NCBI GenBank assembly: GCA_029262695.1
Contig: JAJCYV010000005.1
Location: forward strand, 1-60,708
Reading direction: 5' to 3'
Source of the DNA: Chloroflexota bacterium
GTDB taxonomy: Bacteria > Chloroflexota > Dehalococcoidia > SM23-28-2 > RBG-16-64-32
Length of the DNA: 60,708 bases
In this document: positions 39,886 to 47,859 of the stretch, in pieces
How positions within the stretch are numbered: position 1 is the first letter of the stretch
Layout of the letters: every line of letters begins with the position of its first letter
Translations under genes and position numbers: made by a program
Notes under the pieces: model-generated
The model's database searches: none
Told to the model about the DNA's origin: nothing
What the model saw: the letters and a program-made list of their open reading frames with translations, nothing else

Positions 39886-40911
39886 ATGAACGACGACCGA
39901 CAATATGACGTCGTGATCATCGGCGGCGGCCCGGCCGGACTCGCCGCCGGCGTGTATGCGGCGCGCGGCCGTCGCAAGACCGTCCTTCTCGAGAAGGGCG
40001 TAATCGGTGGCCAGATCGCCCTCACGGAGCTGGTCGAGAACTACCCCGGCATCAAGAGCATCAACGGCTTCGACCTTGCTCAGGAGATGATGCAGCAGGC
40101 CGAGAGCTACGGCATGGAGACGGCCTACGTCGAGGTCAGCGGCATCGAACAGACCGGCGACCTCTGGACCGTCCGCACGAGCGACGGCGACTACACGGCG
40201 AAGGCGGTCATCATGACCGCCGGCGCCGACTACAACAAGCTGGGCATCCCCGGCGAGGAGGAACTGATCGGCAAGGGCGTCTCCTACTGCGCCACCTGCG
40301 ACGCCGCCTTCTTCAAGGAGATGGAGACGATCGTCGTCGGCGGCGGCGACGCGGCGCTCGAGGAAGCGATCTTCACGACGCGCTACGCCAACAAGGTCAC
40401 GCTGGTCCACCGCCGCGACGAGCTGCGCGGCAGCGCGATCCTCCAGGAGCGCGCCTTCGCCAACGACAAGATCGACTTCAAGTGGGACACCGTCGTCACG
40501 GACGTCCTCGGAGACGAGCACGTGACGGGCGTGAAGCTGAAGGACGTCAAGACCGGCGAGGAGAGCGAGATGGCCACATCCGCCGTCTTCATCTTCATCG
40601 GCCAGCACCCGAATACCGACTTCATGGGCGACCTCGTGCCGATGGACAAGGGCCAGCACATCGTCGTCGACGAGTGGATGCGCACGCCGCAACCCGGCTT
40701 CTTCGCCGCCGGCGACGTGCGCCAGAACAGCGCCCGCCAGGTGGCCTCCAGCGTCGGCGACGGCGTCACTGCGGCCATCGCCGCCGAGCACTACATCGGC
40801 GAGAAGTTCCCGGACGCGGAGCTGCACTCCGCCGAGGATGACGCCCACCTCGGAGGGCCCAGGGCGCAGGCGATGCGCGAAAAGGCAGACGAAGCCCTTC
40901 CTCGGGCCTGA
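39886..40911 (+). CDS. trxB: Thioredoxin reductase
   Basis: 341 residues, about 25 longer than usual because of a charged C-terminal tail. FAD-binding VIIGGGPAGLAAGVYAARGR, redox pair SYCATCDAAFF, NADPH-binding VGGGDAALEEAIF and the second FAD motif GFFAAGDVRQNSARQV are all intact. It reduces TrxA with NADPH. A UUCG-loop hairpin follows the stop. Confidence 0.95.
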   Translation: MNDDRQYDVVIIGGGPAGLAAGVYAARGRRKTVLLEKGVIGGQIALTELVENYPGIKSINGFDLAQEMMQQAESYGMETAYVEVSGIEQTGDLWTVRTSDGDYTAKAVIMTAGADYNKLGIPGEEELIGKGVSYCATCDAAFFKEMETIVVGGGDAALEEAIFTTRYANKVTLVHRRDELRGSAILQERAFANDKIDFKWDTVVTDVLGDEHVTGVKLKDVKTGEESEMATSAVFIFIGQHPNTDFMGDLVPMDKGQHIVVDEWMRTPQPGFFAAGDVRQNSARQVASSVGDGVTAAIAAEHYIGEKFPDAELHSAEDDAHLGGPRAQAMREKADEALPRA

Positions 40912-40934
40912 CGCAACACCGCTTCTCATGCGAG

Positions 40935-40959
40935 CGCCGTCCTTCGGGGCGGCGTTCTT
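40935..40959 (+). terminator. Probable terminator after trxA-trxB
   Basis: CGCCGTCC-TTCG-GGGCGGCG (40935-40954) forms an 8-base stem with one G-T pair and a UUCG loop, followed by TTCTTG. The T-run is short, so termination may be partial. TATACA at 40968-40973 just downstream may be the -10 box of the next gene. Confidence 0.65.
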
Positions 40960-40983
40960 GCGTGCGCTATACACTGGATAGCG

Positions 40984-42636
40984 ATGCTCTTTACCGAAGA
41001 CGTAGCACGATCGTTCGGCGGCCTGGACGTGCTCCAGGGCGTCTCCTTCACCGTGGGCAAGGGCGAGCGCGCCGGCCTCGTCGGGCCCAACGGCGCCGGC
41101 AAGACGACGCTCCTGCGCATCATCGCCGGCGAGGACGAGCCGGACGAAGGCCGCGCCGGCGTCTCCGGCAAGTCCCTGGAGGGCCGCCCGGGCGAGCTGG
41201 GCTACCTCAAGCAGGAGGCCGCCGTCGAGAGCGACAACAGCCTCTTCGCCGAGATGTGGACCTCCTTCCCCGACGCCCGCCGCATCGAGCTGCGCCTGGC
41301 GGAGATCGCCGAGACGCTCGTGAGGGGCGACGGCGACATCGACGCGCTGATCGAGGAGCAGGCCGCGCTCTTCGAGGAGTTCGACCGCCTCGACGGTTAT
41401 CGCATCGAGTCTCGCATCGCGCGCGTGCTGGACGGCCTAGGTTTCTCGGTGCCGGACCGGAAGAAGCACTGCGGCGCGTTCAGCGGCGGCTGGCAGATGC
41501 GCATCGCGCTCGCCAAAGTGCTGGTGCGCCGCCCCGACAACATCCTCCTCGACGAGCCGACCAACCACCTCGACAAGGCAGCGCGCGACTGGCTGGCGGA
41601 AGACCTCGCCGACTACAACGGCGCGCTGCTCATCGTCACCCACGACGGCGAATTCCTCGATGGTGTCGCCAACCGCATCCTGGAGCTGCGCGAGGGCGCG
41701 GTCGAGCTGTACCACGGCAACTACAGCGAGTACCAGCGCGTGAAAGCCGACAAGCTCCAGCAGCTGGACAAGGCGGCTGCGCGCCAGGAGCGCCAGCTAA
41801 AGAAGCAGGAGCGCTTCATCGAGCGCTTTCGCGCCAAGAACACGAAGGCGACCGTGGTCAAGAGCCGCGAGAAGGCCCTCGAGAAGATCGAGCGCATCCA
41901 GCGGCCGAAGAAGGACTCCGAAGTGCACATCGGGTTGGAGGCGAAGGGCCGCACGGAGAACGACGTGCTCGTGCTCGAAGGAATCGGCCACGCCTACCCC
42001 TTACGAGAGGGCAACCCGGACGGGCAGAGTGACCACGTCGTCCTCGTCGACGTGAACCTGCATGTGGAGCGTGGACAGAAGGCTGTGCTCGTCGGCCCGA
42101 ACGGCAGCGGCAAGAGCACGTTGCTGAAGATCGCCGCCGGCCACATACAACCTTCTGAGGGCCGCGTGCAGTGGGCTCAGCTCGCCCGCCGCGGCTACTA
42201 CGACCAGCACCAGGACGAAGCGCTCGATCCGGAAAAGACGCCGCTCGAGGAGATGCGCGACGCCGCGCCGGCAGAGCGCGACGAGCGCTTGCGCACGGTG
42301 CTCGGCCAGTTCCTCTTCCGCGGGGACGACGTCCTCCAGCGCATCAGTACGCTGTCCGGCGGCGAGCGCAGCCGCGTCGCGCTGGCCCGGCTAACCGTGC
42401 AGCCGACGAACGTCCTCATCCTCGACGAGCCGACGAACCACCTGGACCGCACGACGCGCCGCAAGCTGATCGAGGTCCTGGCGAAGTACGACGGCACCAT
42501 CATCTGCGCCGCCCACGATCCGGGCATCCTGGAGCGGGTCGCCACGCACGTCTACGAGGTCAGCGACGGCGACTGCCGCGAGCTGATCGACGAGCGGCGG
42601 GACCGGCCGCTCAAACGCTCGCTCGGCCGCAAGTAA
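40984..42636 (+). CDS. ABC-F family ATPase (ribosome-associated)
   Basis: 550 residues with two ABC cassettes and no membrane domain. First: Walker A GPNGAGKTTLLRI, signature FSGGWQMRIALAK, Walker B ILLDEPTNHLD. Second: GPNGSGKSTLLKI, LSGGERSRVALARL, LILDEPTNHLD. The linker between them (about residues 250-330) is a Lys/Arg/Glu-rich helical P-site tRNA-interaction motif. It has lost nothing essential. The family acts on stalled ribosomes or gives antibiotic protection; which applies here cannot be told. Confidence 0.93.
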   Translation: MLFTEDVARSFGGLDVLQGVSFTVGKGERAGLVGPNGAGKTTLLRIIAGEDEPDEGRAGVSGKSLEGRPGELGYLKQEAAVESDNSLFAEMWTSFPDARRIELRLAEIAETLVRGDGDIDALIEEQAALFEEFDRLDGYRIESRIARVLDGLGFSVPDRKKHCGAFSGGWQMRIALAKVLVRRPDNILLDEPTNHLDKAARDWLAEDLADYNGALLIVTHDGEFLDGVANRILELREGAVELYHGNYSEYQRVKADKLQQLDKAAARQERQLKKQERFIERFRAKNTKATVVKSREKALEKIERIQRPKKDSEVHIGLEAKGRTENDVLVLEGIGHAYPLREGNPDGQSDHVVLVDVNLHVERGQKAVLVGPNGSGKSTLLKIAAGHIQPSEGRVQWAQLARRGYYDQHQDEALDPEKTPLEEMRDAAPAERDERLRTVLGQFLFRGDDVLQRISTLSGGERSRVALARLTVQPTNVLILDEPTNHLDRTTRRKLIEVLAKYDGTIICAAHDPGILERVATHVYEVSDGDCRELIDERRDRPLKRSLGRK

Positions 42637-42653
42637 CCGCCCCCGGACGTAGA

Positions 42654-42671
42654 GGAGGCCTTCAGGCCTCC
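42654..42671. terminator. Hairpin between convergent genes
   Basis: A perfect inverted repeat GGAGGCC-TTCA-GGCCTCC lies 18 bases after the ABC-F stop and about 50 bases from the stop of the convergent cupredoxin gene. There is no T-run on either side, so it is a weak terminator candidate or an mRNA 3'-end stabiliser. Confidence 0.4.
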
Positions 42672-42722
42672 ACGGAGGGGAGGGGATGCAGCCCGGTGCC
42701 TCGTAGCGTGAAAGCGGGCGCG

Positions 42723-43196
42723 CTAGTCGACGACGATGACGCCGCCCATGCTGCCCGGGTGCAGATCACAGCGGAACGTGTAGACTCCGGCGGCAGCGCC
42801 GGCGAACGTCAGCTCCTCGACGGCGCCGGGGCCGATCATCGGCACGACGGCGTCGTCCTCGGTGTCGTAGCGGCCGTCGATGCCAGCGACGCGCATCGTG
42901 TGCGTCGCCGGGTCGTCGTTCGTGAGGCGGATAGTCACCGCATCGTCGAGTGGCACGTGCAGGTTGTTCGGCGAAAACAGGATCTCAGCCAGCGTCACTT
43001 CGATGACGCCGTCCACAGGCTCGGCTAGCGTGGCGTCTACCGCCTGGGCCGGGTCCGGCTGCTGTTGCGGCCCGGCTTGCGATGGGAAGAGGTTCGGCGT
43101 TTCGGTGGCGACGCTGCTGCTGTCATCGTCGTCACCGCAGGCGGCAACGAACAGCGCGGCGACGAGGAGCAGGAGCAGCGCGGGCACGAGCTTCAA
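42723..43196 (-). CDS. Lipoprotein cupredoxin (plastocyanin-like)
   Basis: 157 residues from a TTG start with GGAGG 8 bases upstream. Residues 1-20 form a lipoprotein signal (LLLLLVAALFVAAC, with the cysteine as the lipid site) followed by an acidic DDDD linker. The cupredoxin domain has the type 1 copper ligands His in THTMRV and Cys, His, Met in TFRCDLHPGSMGG. It is a likely membrane-tethered electron carrier for the bc complex encoded upstream. The signal region and 5' flank are duplicated in the next gene. Confidence 0.88.
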   Translation of the reverse strand: MKLVPALLLLLVAALFVAACGDDDDSSSVATETPNLFPSQAGPQQQPDPAQAVDATLAEPVDGVIEVTLAEILFSPNNLHVPLDDAVTIRLTNDDPATHTMRVAGIDGRYDTEDDAVVPMIGPGAVEELTFAGAAAGVYTFRCDLHPGSMGGVIVVD

Positions 43197-44033
43197 TCAA
43201 TCAACCTCCGGGGTGCGTCTTCAGATCGAGAGTACAACCCCGGAAGGGGCACCGGCTACCCGGTGACGGTGACTTCGCCCAGCATCTCCGTCGGGTGGAA
43301 GTCGCACTGGTAGGGGAACGACGCTGCTTCGCCGAACGTGAACTCCAGCGTGCCCTGAGCGCCGCCGAGAATCACGTTCGGGTCGGAGACGAAGTCGTCG
43401 TTCGTCCTGTACTCGCCGTCCGGGCCGGCGAAGCGCAGGTTGTGGATCGCAATGCCGTTGTTCGGGACCGTGAAGTTCACCATCTCTCCGGCGGCGATCT
43501 CCAACGTCGGGTTGATCGAGCCGTCCAGGTCGAAGAAGTTGTCGCCCATCGCAATCTGCAATGGTAAGAAGTTCGGCGTTTCTGTGGCGACGCCGTTGCC
43601 GCTGTCATCGTCGTCACGGCAGGCGGCAACGAACCACGCGGCGACGAGGAGCAGGAGCAGCGCGGGCGCGAGCTTCAATCAATCAACCTCCGGGGTGCGC
43701 CTTCAGATCGAGAGTGCTACCCCGGAAAGGGCACAGGCTAACCGGTGACAGTCACTTCGCCCAGCATCTCCAGCGGGTGGAAGTCGCACTGGTAGGGGAA
43801 GGTCGCCGCCTCGGGGAGCGTGAACTCCATCGTGCCTTGTGCGCCGCCGATGATCACGGCCGGGTCGGAGACGTCGTCGTCGTCGGTGTTGTATTCGCCG
43901 TCCGGGCCGGCGAAGCGCAGGTTGTGGATCGCAATGCCGTTGTTCGGGACCGTAAAGTTGACGGTATCTCCCGCGGCGATCTCCAGGGTCGGGTTGAGCG
44001 AGCCGTCCAGGTCGAAGAAGTTGTCGCCCATCG
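43092..44033. repeat. Tandem duplication of about 480 bases
   Basis: 43092-43551 and 43571-44033 are highly similar and collinear, including the intergenic stretch with CAATCAATCAACCTCCGGGG and GATCGAGAGT. Each copy spans the end of a cupredoxin domain, the spacer, and the lipoprotein signal of the next gene. The offset is 479-482 bases. Confidence 0.92.
43256..43678 (-). CDS. Lipoprotein cupredoxin, chimeric duplicate
   Basis: 140 residues from a TTG start with the same ribosome site as the preceding entry. Residues 1-39 (MKLAPALLLLLVAAWFVAAC, then a DDDD linker) copy the signal of the 42723 gene. From about residue 43 (MGDNFFDLDGSINPTLEIAA) to the end it copies the C-terminal cupredoxin domain of the 43738 gene. 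Copper ligands IAIHNLRF and PYQCDFHPTEM are kept. The gene structure is explained by one tandem duplication of about 480 bases that fused the two ends. Confidence 0.88.
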   Translation of the reverse strand: MKLAPALLLLLVAAWFVAACRDDDDSGNGVATETPNFLPLQIAMGDNFFDLDGSINPTLEIAAGEMVNFTVPNNGIAIHNLRFAGPDGEYRTNDDFVSDPNVILGGAQGTLEFTFGEAASFPYQCDFHPTEMLGEVTVTG

Positions 44034-44910
44034 TGAACTCAACGTCGCCGGTGACGGCAATGGTGACGGCAGGCCCCGGTGGCGCGATCGGTTGCGCGTT
44101 CTTCTGGCCGCACGGTGGTGTCGTACCCGGGAGGCCGAGGACCGGGCCGTCAGGAGGAACGATCGGGCCCCTGTAGACCTCCGCGCCGGCCTCATGTGAC
44201 GGCGCCGAGGAGCCATTCGTGCCCCGCTCTACTTCAACACTGCCGGTACTCTCGTTGACGGAGACGATGACAAGAACTTCGTAGGCTCCATCAATCGTGT
44301 CACCGCCGATGCGCAGCGTGTCCCCGAGAGTCAGGCCGGACGCGTCGTTCAGTTCGATCGTGGTGCCGTCCGGACCGACGGCTGCGGCGAGGTGCTTCCG
44401 CGGGGCGAACTCGTCGGCGTGGTTGGCCTCCTCCACGGCGTGCTCCCAGCCTTCTTCGGCGAACTCGCTTGTGATGAGCGTGACGAGCTGCTCAATCTGG
44501 AACTCGTTGAGAGCGCCGTCCTCCTCGTTCGACCACTGCGGCATCAGCGTTCCGACGCGGCCGCACGTGATCGTGCCGTTGAAACGGTCCGCTGTCATGG
44601 CGACACTGGCCTCGGAGACGTCTCCCCCGGGGCGGAAGCTTTCGACGTTCAGCGGTAGTCCCGGCAACCCGGCACGTTCCAGCGCGCCCTGGCCCATGAT
44701 CCCGTGGCAGGAGCGGCAATTGAGCGAGTAGAGGACAGCGCCGCGTTCGACGTTGGTCTTCTCCTGGCGGACGGTGGCGGCGGCCTCGCGCCCCTCGAAG
44801 TCGATCCCGAAGGCGTTGAAGCCGTTGTCGAAGAGGAAGTACAGGAACGTGCCGAAGAGCCCCACGAACATGAGGCCGATCATCATGTTGACTTGCTTAT
44901 CGGTGTTCAA
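43738..44910 (-). CDS. Membrane-anchored cytochrome c - cupredoxin fusion
   Basis: 390 residues from a TTG start. An N-terminal anchor helix (IGLMFVGLFGTFLYFLF) is followed by a mono-haem cytochrome c domain with CRSCHGIMGQGA and a distal methionine in GTLMPQWSNEEDG. A middle region of about 100 residues (170-270) contains a beta-rich segment. The C-terminal cupredoxin domain (about 293-390) has ligands IAIHNLRF and PYQCDFHPLEM. It lies 18 bases after the Rieske gene, so it probably replaces cytochrome c1 or f and passes electrons on to copper. Confidence 0.9.
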   Translation of the reverse strand: MNTDKQVNMMIGLMFVGLFGTFLYFLFDNGFNAFGIDFEGREAAATVRQEKTNVERGAVLYSLNCRSCHGIMGQGALERAGLPGLPLNVESFRPGGDVSEASVAMTADRFNGTITCGRVGTLMPQWSNEEDGALNEFQIEQLVTLITSEFAEEGWEHAVEEANHADEFAPRKHLAAAVGPDGTTIELNDASGLTLGDTLRIGGDTIDGAYEVLVIVSVNESTGSVEVERGTNGSSAPSHEAGAEVYRGPIVPPDGPVLGLPGTTPPCGQKNAQPIAPPGPAVTIAVTGDVEFTMGDNFFDLDGSLNPTLEIAAGDTVNFTVPNNGIAIHNLRFAGPDGEYNTDDDDVSDPAVIIGGAQGTMEFTLPEAATFPYQCDFHPLEMLGEVTVTG

Positions 44911-44928
44911 GTGGTATCCTGCGGCTCT

Positions 44929-45627
44929 CTATTCCTCGTTGCCTTCGTCGCCGCCCGCCACCTCGTCGGCTCCCGGTGTTGTAGCGCCGGGCTCGTAGGG
45001 GGTGGCGCGGCGCGGATTGTCGGGACTGCCGTTGCCCTCGAAGTCGCGCCCTGTCTGCACGGTAATGCTGAGGTCATCGTTCACTTCCAGAGGGAAGACG
45101 TCCATCGGGCGTGGCGCCGGGCCTGCGAGAATGACTCCGCCGCGTTTCGTGTAGGTGGACCCGTGGCAGGGACAGAGGAACCAGCCCTTGGCGCCCTGGA
45201 ACGTGAACCCGGGCCTGTAGGGGATCACGCAACCCAGGTGTGGGCACTTCTGGTAGAGCGCGATCAGCCCGCCTGGAGTATCCACGCCCGAAGGCGTCTC
45301 GCCGGCCTCCATGTTGACCAGATAGAAGCGGCCCTCAACGATCTTTCTGGGGTCGGCGCCCTCGGCGGGCACGCGGTCGGGCGAGACGGTGATCGGCCCG
45401 CCGAAGCCGCCGCCGCCGCGCGGCCACATGAAGTCCAGGGGCGCGCCGAGGAAGCCGACTGCGGCGAGCCCCATGGCGGACCAGAAGCCGCCCAGGATGA
45501 AGACGCGCCGCGTGACCAGCTCCCGCTTCGGAAGGGGCCTGGCGACGGGCGTGTCGACGGCCAGCGAGCGCGCCGGGTCAGGCGTCGCCTGGGGCACGTC
45601 GGCCTGTGGGTCTGGTTCGTCGGTCAT
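44929..45627 (-). CDS. Rieske iron-sulfur protein of a cytochrome bc complex
   Basis: 232 residues. One membrane or Tat-type segment follows a basic KRELVTRRVFILGGFWSAMG (about residues 34-53). The cluster-binding domain has CPHLGC (C128, H130, C133) and CPCHGS (C152, C154, H155), so both 2Fe-2S ligand pairs and the disulfide pair are present. It carries electrons from quinol to the cytochrome c domain. Long Pro/Glu/Asp ends are probably disordered. Confidence 0.94.
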   Translation of the reverse strand: MTDEPDPQADVPQATPDPARSLAVDTPVARPLPKRELVTRRVFILGGFWSAMGLAAVGFLGAPLDFMWPRGGGGFGGPITVSPDRVPAEGADPRKIVEGRFYLVNMEAGETPSGVDTPGGLIALYQKCPHLGCVIPYRPGFTFQGAKGWFLCPCHGSTYTKRGGVILAGPAPRPMDVFPLEVNDDLSITVQTGRDFEGNGSPDNPRRATPYEPGATTPGADEVAGGDEGNEE

Positions 45628-45639
45628 CTCACTCCTCGC

Positions 45640-46620
45640 CTAGCCCTCGTCTACCTTGATCTCCCATGGCCAGATCAGGTTCTGACCCTCACCACGGAAG
45701 AAGCTCCCGACCATCGACAGCGTCAGGTACGCGACCAGCACGGCCGTGAACATCACGATGAACAGGTCGCGCTTAGTACGCAACCAGCCGATGCGGAATA
45801 GGACATAGATGATCGCCACTGCGAAGAAGGCGATCGACGACAGCGGGATCACCTGCTCCGCCATGATCGACGGAATATTGAGGTGCATGTCGCACCAGAG
45901 GTGGAAGCTGCCGATGTTGCCGCAGATGTTGTTGAAAGGCACGCCGATGTGGTCCAGGTCCTCCGGCCAGTCTAGGTTGCTGTCGTCGTCGGCCAGAAGG
46001 GCGTTGGGCCAGGGGATGCTGAACTCCAGCCGCTTCGAGATGTCCTTCGTCGAGACGATGCCGATGTGATCATCGCCTTCGTCGCGCAAGCAAGGCGTGC
46101 CCTGGTGCTGCGCGTCGCCGTTGCACGACGGGATCCAGCGGGTCAGGTTCTCCGTGTACGTGCGGTCGCCGGAGTCGAACGCCACCAGAGCGCCGCTGAT
46201 GATGACGGCGTATACGGCCGAGATCACCGTCAGGCGGACGGCGTTCTTTGATCCGAACCAGACGCCCTGCCCTTCACGGCTGCGGTCGATGTAAGGGATC
46301 GCGGCGAAGAAGGCGAGCGCGATTGTCGGCAGGAGGACGCCGGCCCAGGCCTTGTCCATGTGCAGCAGCAGCTCCTGAAGGTTCAGGAAGTACCAGGGGG
46401 CCTTCGAGGGGTTTGGCGTCTGCTCCGGGTTTGCTCGATTGAGCAGCGGCGCGTTGATGAAGACGGACAGCATCAGGAAGGTGATCGTAAAGAGCACCGC
46501 CGAGATGAACTCGATGAAGACGAGGTCGGGCCAGACCAGGACCTCTTCTTCGCGCTCGCGCTTGGGACGCGGCCTTGCCTTAGCGGCCGGCTGCGGTGCT
46601 GCCCGTGTATCGACTGCCAT
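45640..46620 (-). CDS. Cytochrome b C-terminal subunit (subunit IV-like)
   Basis: 326 residues. After a basic N-terminus come membrane helices and the quinol-site region PNPSKAPWYFLNLQELLLHM, similar to PetD (usually about 160 residues). An extra soluble region of about 100 residues with several cysteines (IPSCNGD, TPCLRD, NNICGN, LWCDMH) is followed by more helices and the ending SFFRGEGQNLIWPWE. This long form occurs in other Chloroflexota as far as I recall; the role of the insert is unknown. Confidence 0.88.
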   Translation of the reverse strand: MAVDTRAAPQPAAKARPRPKREREEEVLVWPDLVFIEFISAVLFTITFLMLSVFINAPLLNRANPEQTPNPSKAPWYFLNLQELLLHMDKAWAGVLLPTIALAFFAAIPYIDRSREGQGVWFGSKNAVRLTVISAVYAVIISGALVAFDSGDRTYTENLTRWIPSCNGDAQHQGTPCLRDEGDDHIGIVSTKDISKRLEFSIPWPNALLADDDSNLDWPEDLDHIGVPFNNICGNIGSFHLWCDMHLNIPSIMAEQVIPLSSIAFFAVAIIYVLFRIGWLRTKRDLFIVMFTAVLVAYLTLSMVGSFFRGEGQNLIWPWEIKVDEG

Positions 46621-46632
46621 CAGCTGACGGCC

Positions 46633-47412
46633 CTAGAGAGGCCTGGCCATGCCGCCGTCGCGACGGATGCGCCAGAAGTGCACGGCCATGAACACCGCGG
46701 CGATTAGCGGTAGGGCGATGACGTGAAGAGTGTAGAAGCGGATCAGCGTGCTGGGCCCCACCTCGAAGCCGCCGAAGACGATCAGCTGAGTCTCGTCGCC
46801 GAAGTACGGTGCCGAGCCGCCGATGCCGTGACCGACGGTGACGGCCCAGAGCGCCAGCTGGTCCCACGGCAGCAGGTAGCCGGTGAAGCTGAGCACCAGC
46901 GTCAGAACGAGCAAGATCACGCCGACGACCCAGTTGAACTCCCGCGGTGGCTTATAAGCGCCGGTGTAGAACACCCGCATCATGTGCAGGAAGACGAGGA
47001 TCACCATGGCGTGCGCCGTCCAGCGGTGCATGTTGCGCATCAAGAGTCCGAACTTGACGTTCGTCTCAAGCGCGGCGATGTCCTGGTACGCGCGCTCGAC
47101 CGACGGCACGTAGTAGAACATCAGGAGCACGCCGGTCACGGTGAGGATGAGGAACATGAAAAACGTCAGCCCGCCCAGACAGTAGGTGTGCGTGATCTTG
47201 ACGTGCGTGCGGTGGATGCGCGTGGGGTGCAGGTGCAGGAAGACGTTAGTGGCGACCACGAGCATCTGGTTGCGCGGCGTGTTGGGGTAGCCGGAGCGGA
47301 ATATAGACTGCCAGACGTAGTTGTGGAAAAGTGCGTTATAGGCGCGGTCCTGGAGCGCCTGAATGCGCTCCGACAAGTTTCGTGGTTTGCCTGGGTCTTC
47401 AGTTACGGCCAT
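46633..47412 (-). CDS. Cytochrome b N-terminal subunit (cytochrome b6-like)
   Basis: 259 residues. Haem ligands are two His pairs: MHRWTAHAMVILVFLH (14 apart) and FYTLHVIALPLIAAVF with a second His at AVHFWRI. GYLLPWDQLALWAVTVG is the quinone-site loop. With the 45640 gene it makes a split cytochrome b as in b6f-type complexes. Twelve bases separate the two genes. Confidence 0.94.
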   Translation of the reverse strand: MAVTEDPGKPRNLSERIQALQDRAYNALFHNYVWQSIFRSGYPNTPRNQMLVVATNVFLHLHPTRIHRTHVKITHTYCLGGLTFFMFLILTVTGVLLMFYYVPSVERAYQDIAALETNVKFGLLMRNMHRWTAHAMVILVFLHMMRVFYTGAYKPPREFNWVVGVILLVLTLVLSFTGYLLPWDQLALWAVTVGHGIGGSAPYFGDETQLIVFGGFEVGPSTLIRFYTLHVIALPLIAAVFMAVHFWRIRRDGGMARPL

Positions 47413-47422
47413 ACAGGCTCCG

Positions 47423-47599
47423 CTAGCGCTGCCACCAGGCGCCGAGGACGACCATGATGCTGAGCGAACCCAGGACCGTCAGCAACACGCCCACGAACTC
47501 CATGCCTTCTGGAACCTGCCGGAACCAATTGTCCGGATTCAAGATATCGAACATGTCCCAGAAGGTGCGCAGGAAGACTGTGGTAACGCTCAATTCCAA
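47423..47599 (-). CDS. Small single-span membrane protein at head of the bc operon
   Basis: 58 residues if it starts at TTG 47599 (or 43 from ATG 47554). The visible part MFDILNPDNWFRQVPEGMEF leads into a hydrophobic helix VGVLLTVLGSLSIMVVLGAW and the end WQR. It stops 10 bases before the cytochrome b start and lies right after the operon promoter. Codon use is like the neighbours. I do not recognise the family; its size and position suit a small accessory subunit of the complex, which is inference. Confidence 0.6.
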   Translation of the reverse strand: MELSVTTVFLRTFWDMFDILNPDNWFRQVPEGMEFVGVLLTVLGSLSIMVVLGAWWQR

Positions 47600-47635
47600 T
47601 CTGATCTACTTTGTGAATCCTGTTGCAATACGCCG

Positions 47636-47664
47636 AATCTAGCATCGGCCCCTAGCGGTGTCAA
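47636..47664 (-). promoter_or_regulatory. Promoter of the cytochrome bc operon
   Basis: On the minus strand TTGACA (47664-47659), 17 bases, TAGATT (47641-47636). The start would be near 47629, 30 bases before TTG 47599. No other feature is seen in the remaining spacer up to 47860. Confidence 0.75.
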
Positions 47665-47859
47665 GAAAACTCAAGCTGCCCGATCAACACCCGCGCAGTG
47701 GCCGAATTCGCACGTTTCCCCGAAGTATAACGGAAGACCCCGCCCCGGTCGCCTCCCGCGCTAACTATCGGCGCGGCTCCACGGCCAGGACGGAGCCCTC
47801 TGTTCGTGCCTTACTCTGCCCCCGCCCGCTTCAGCGAACAGGCGATCCGCGGCTGAGCG

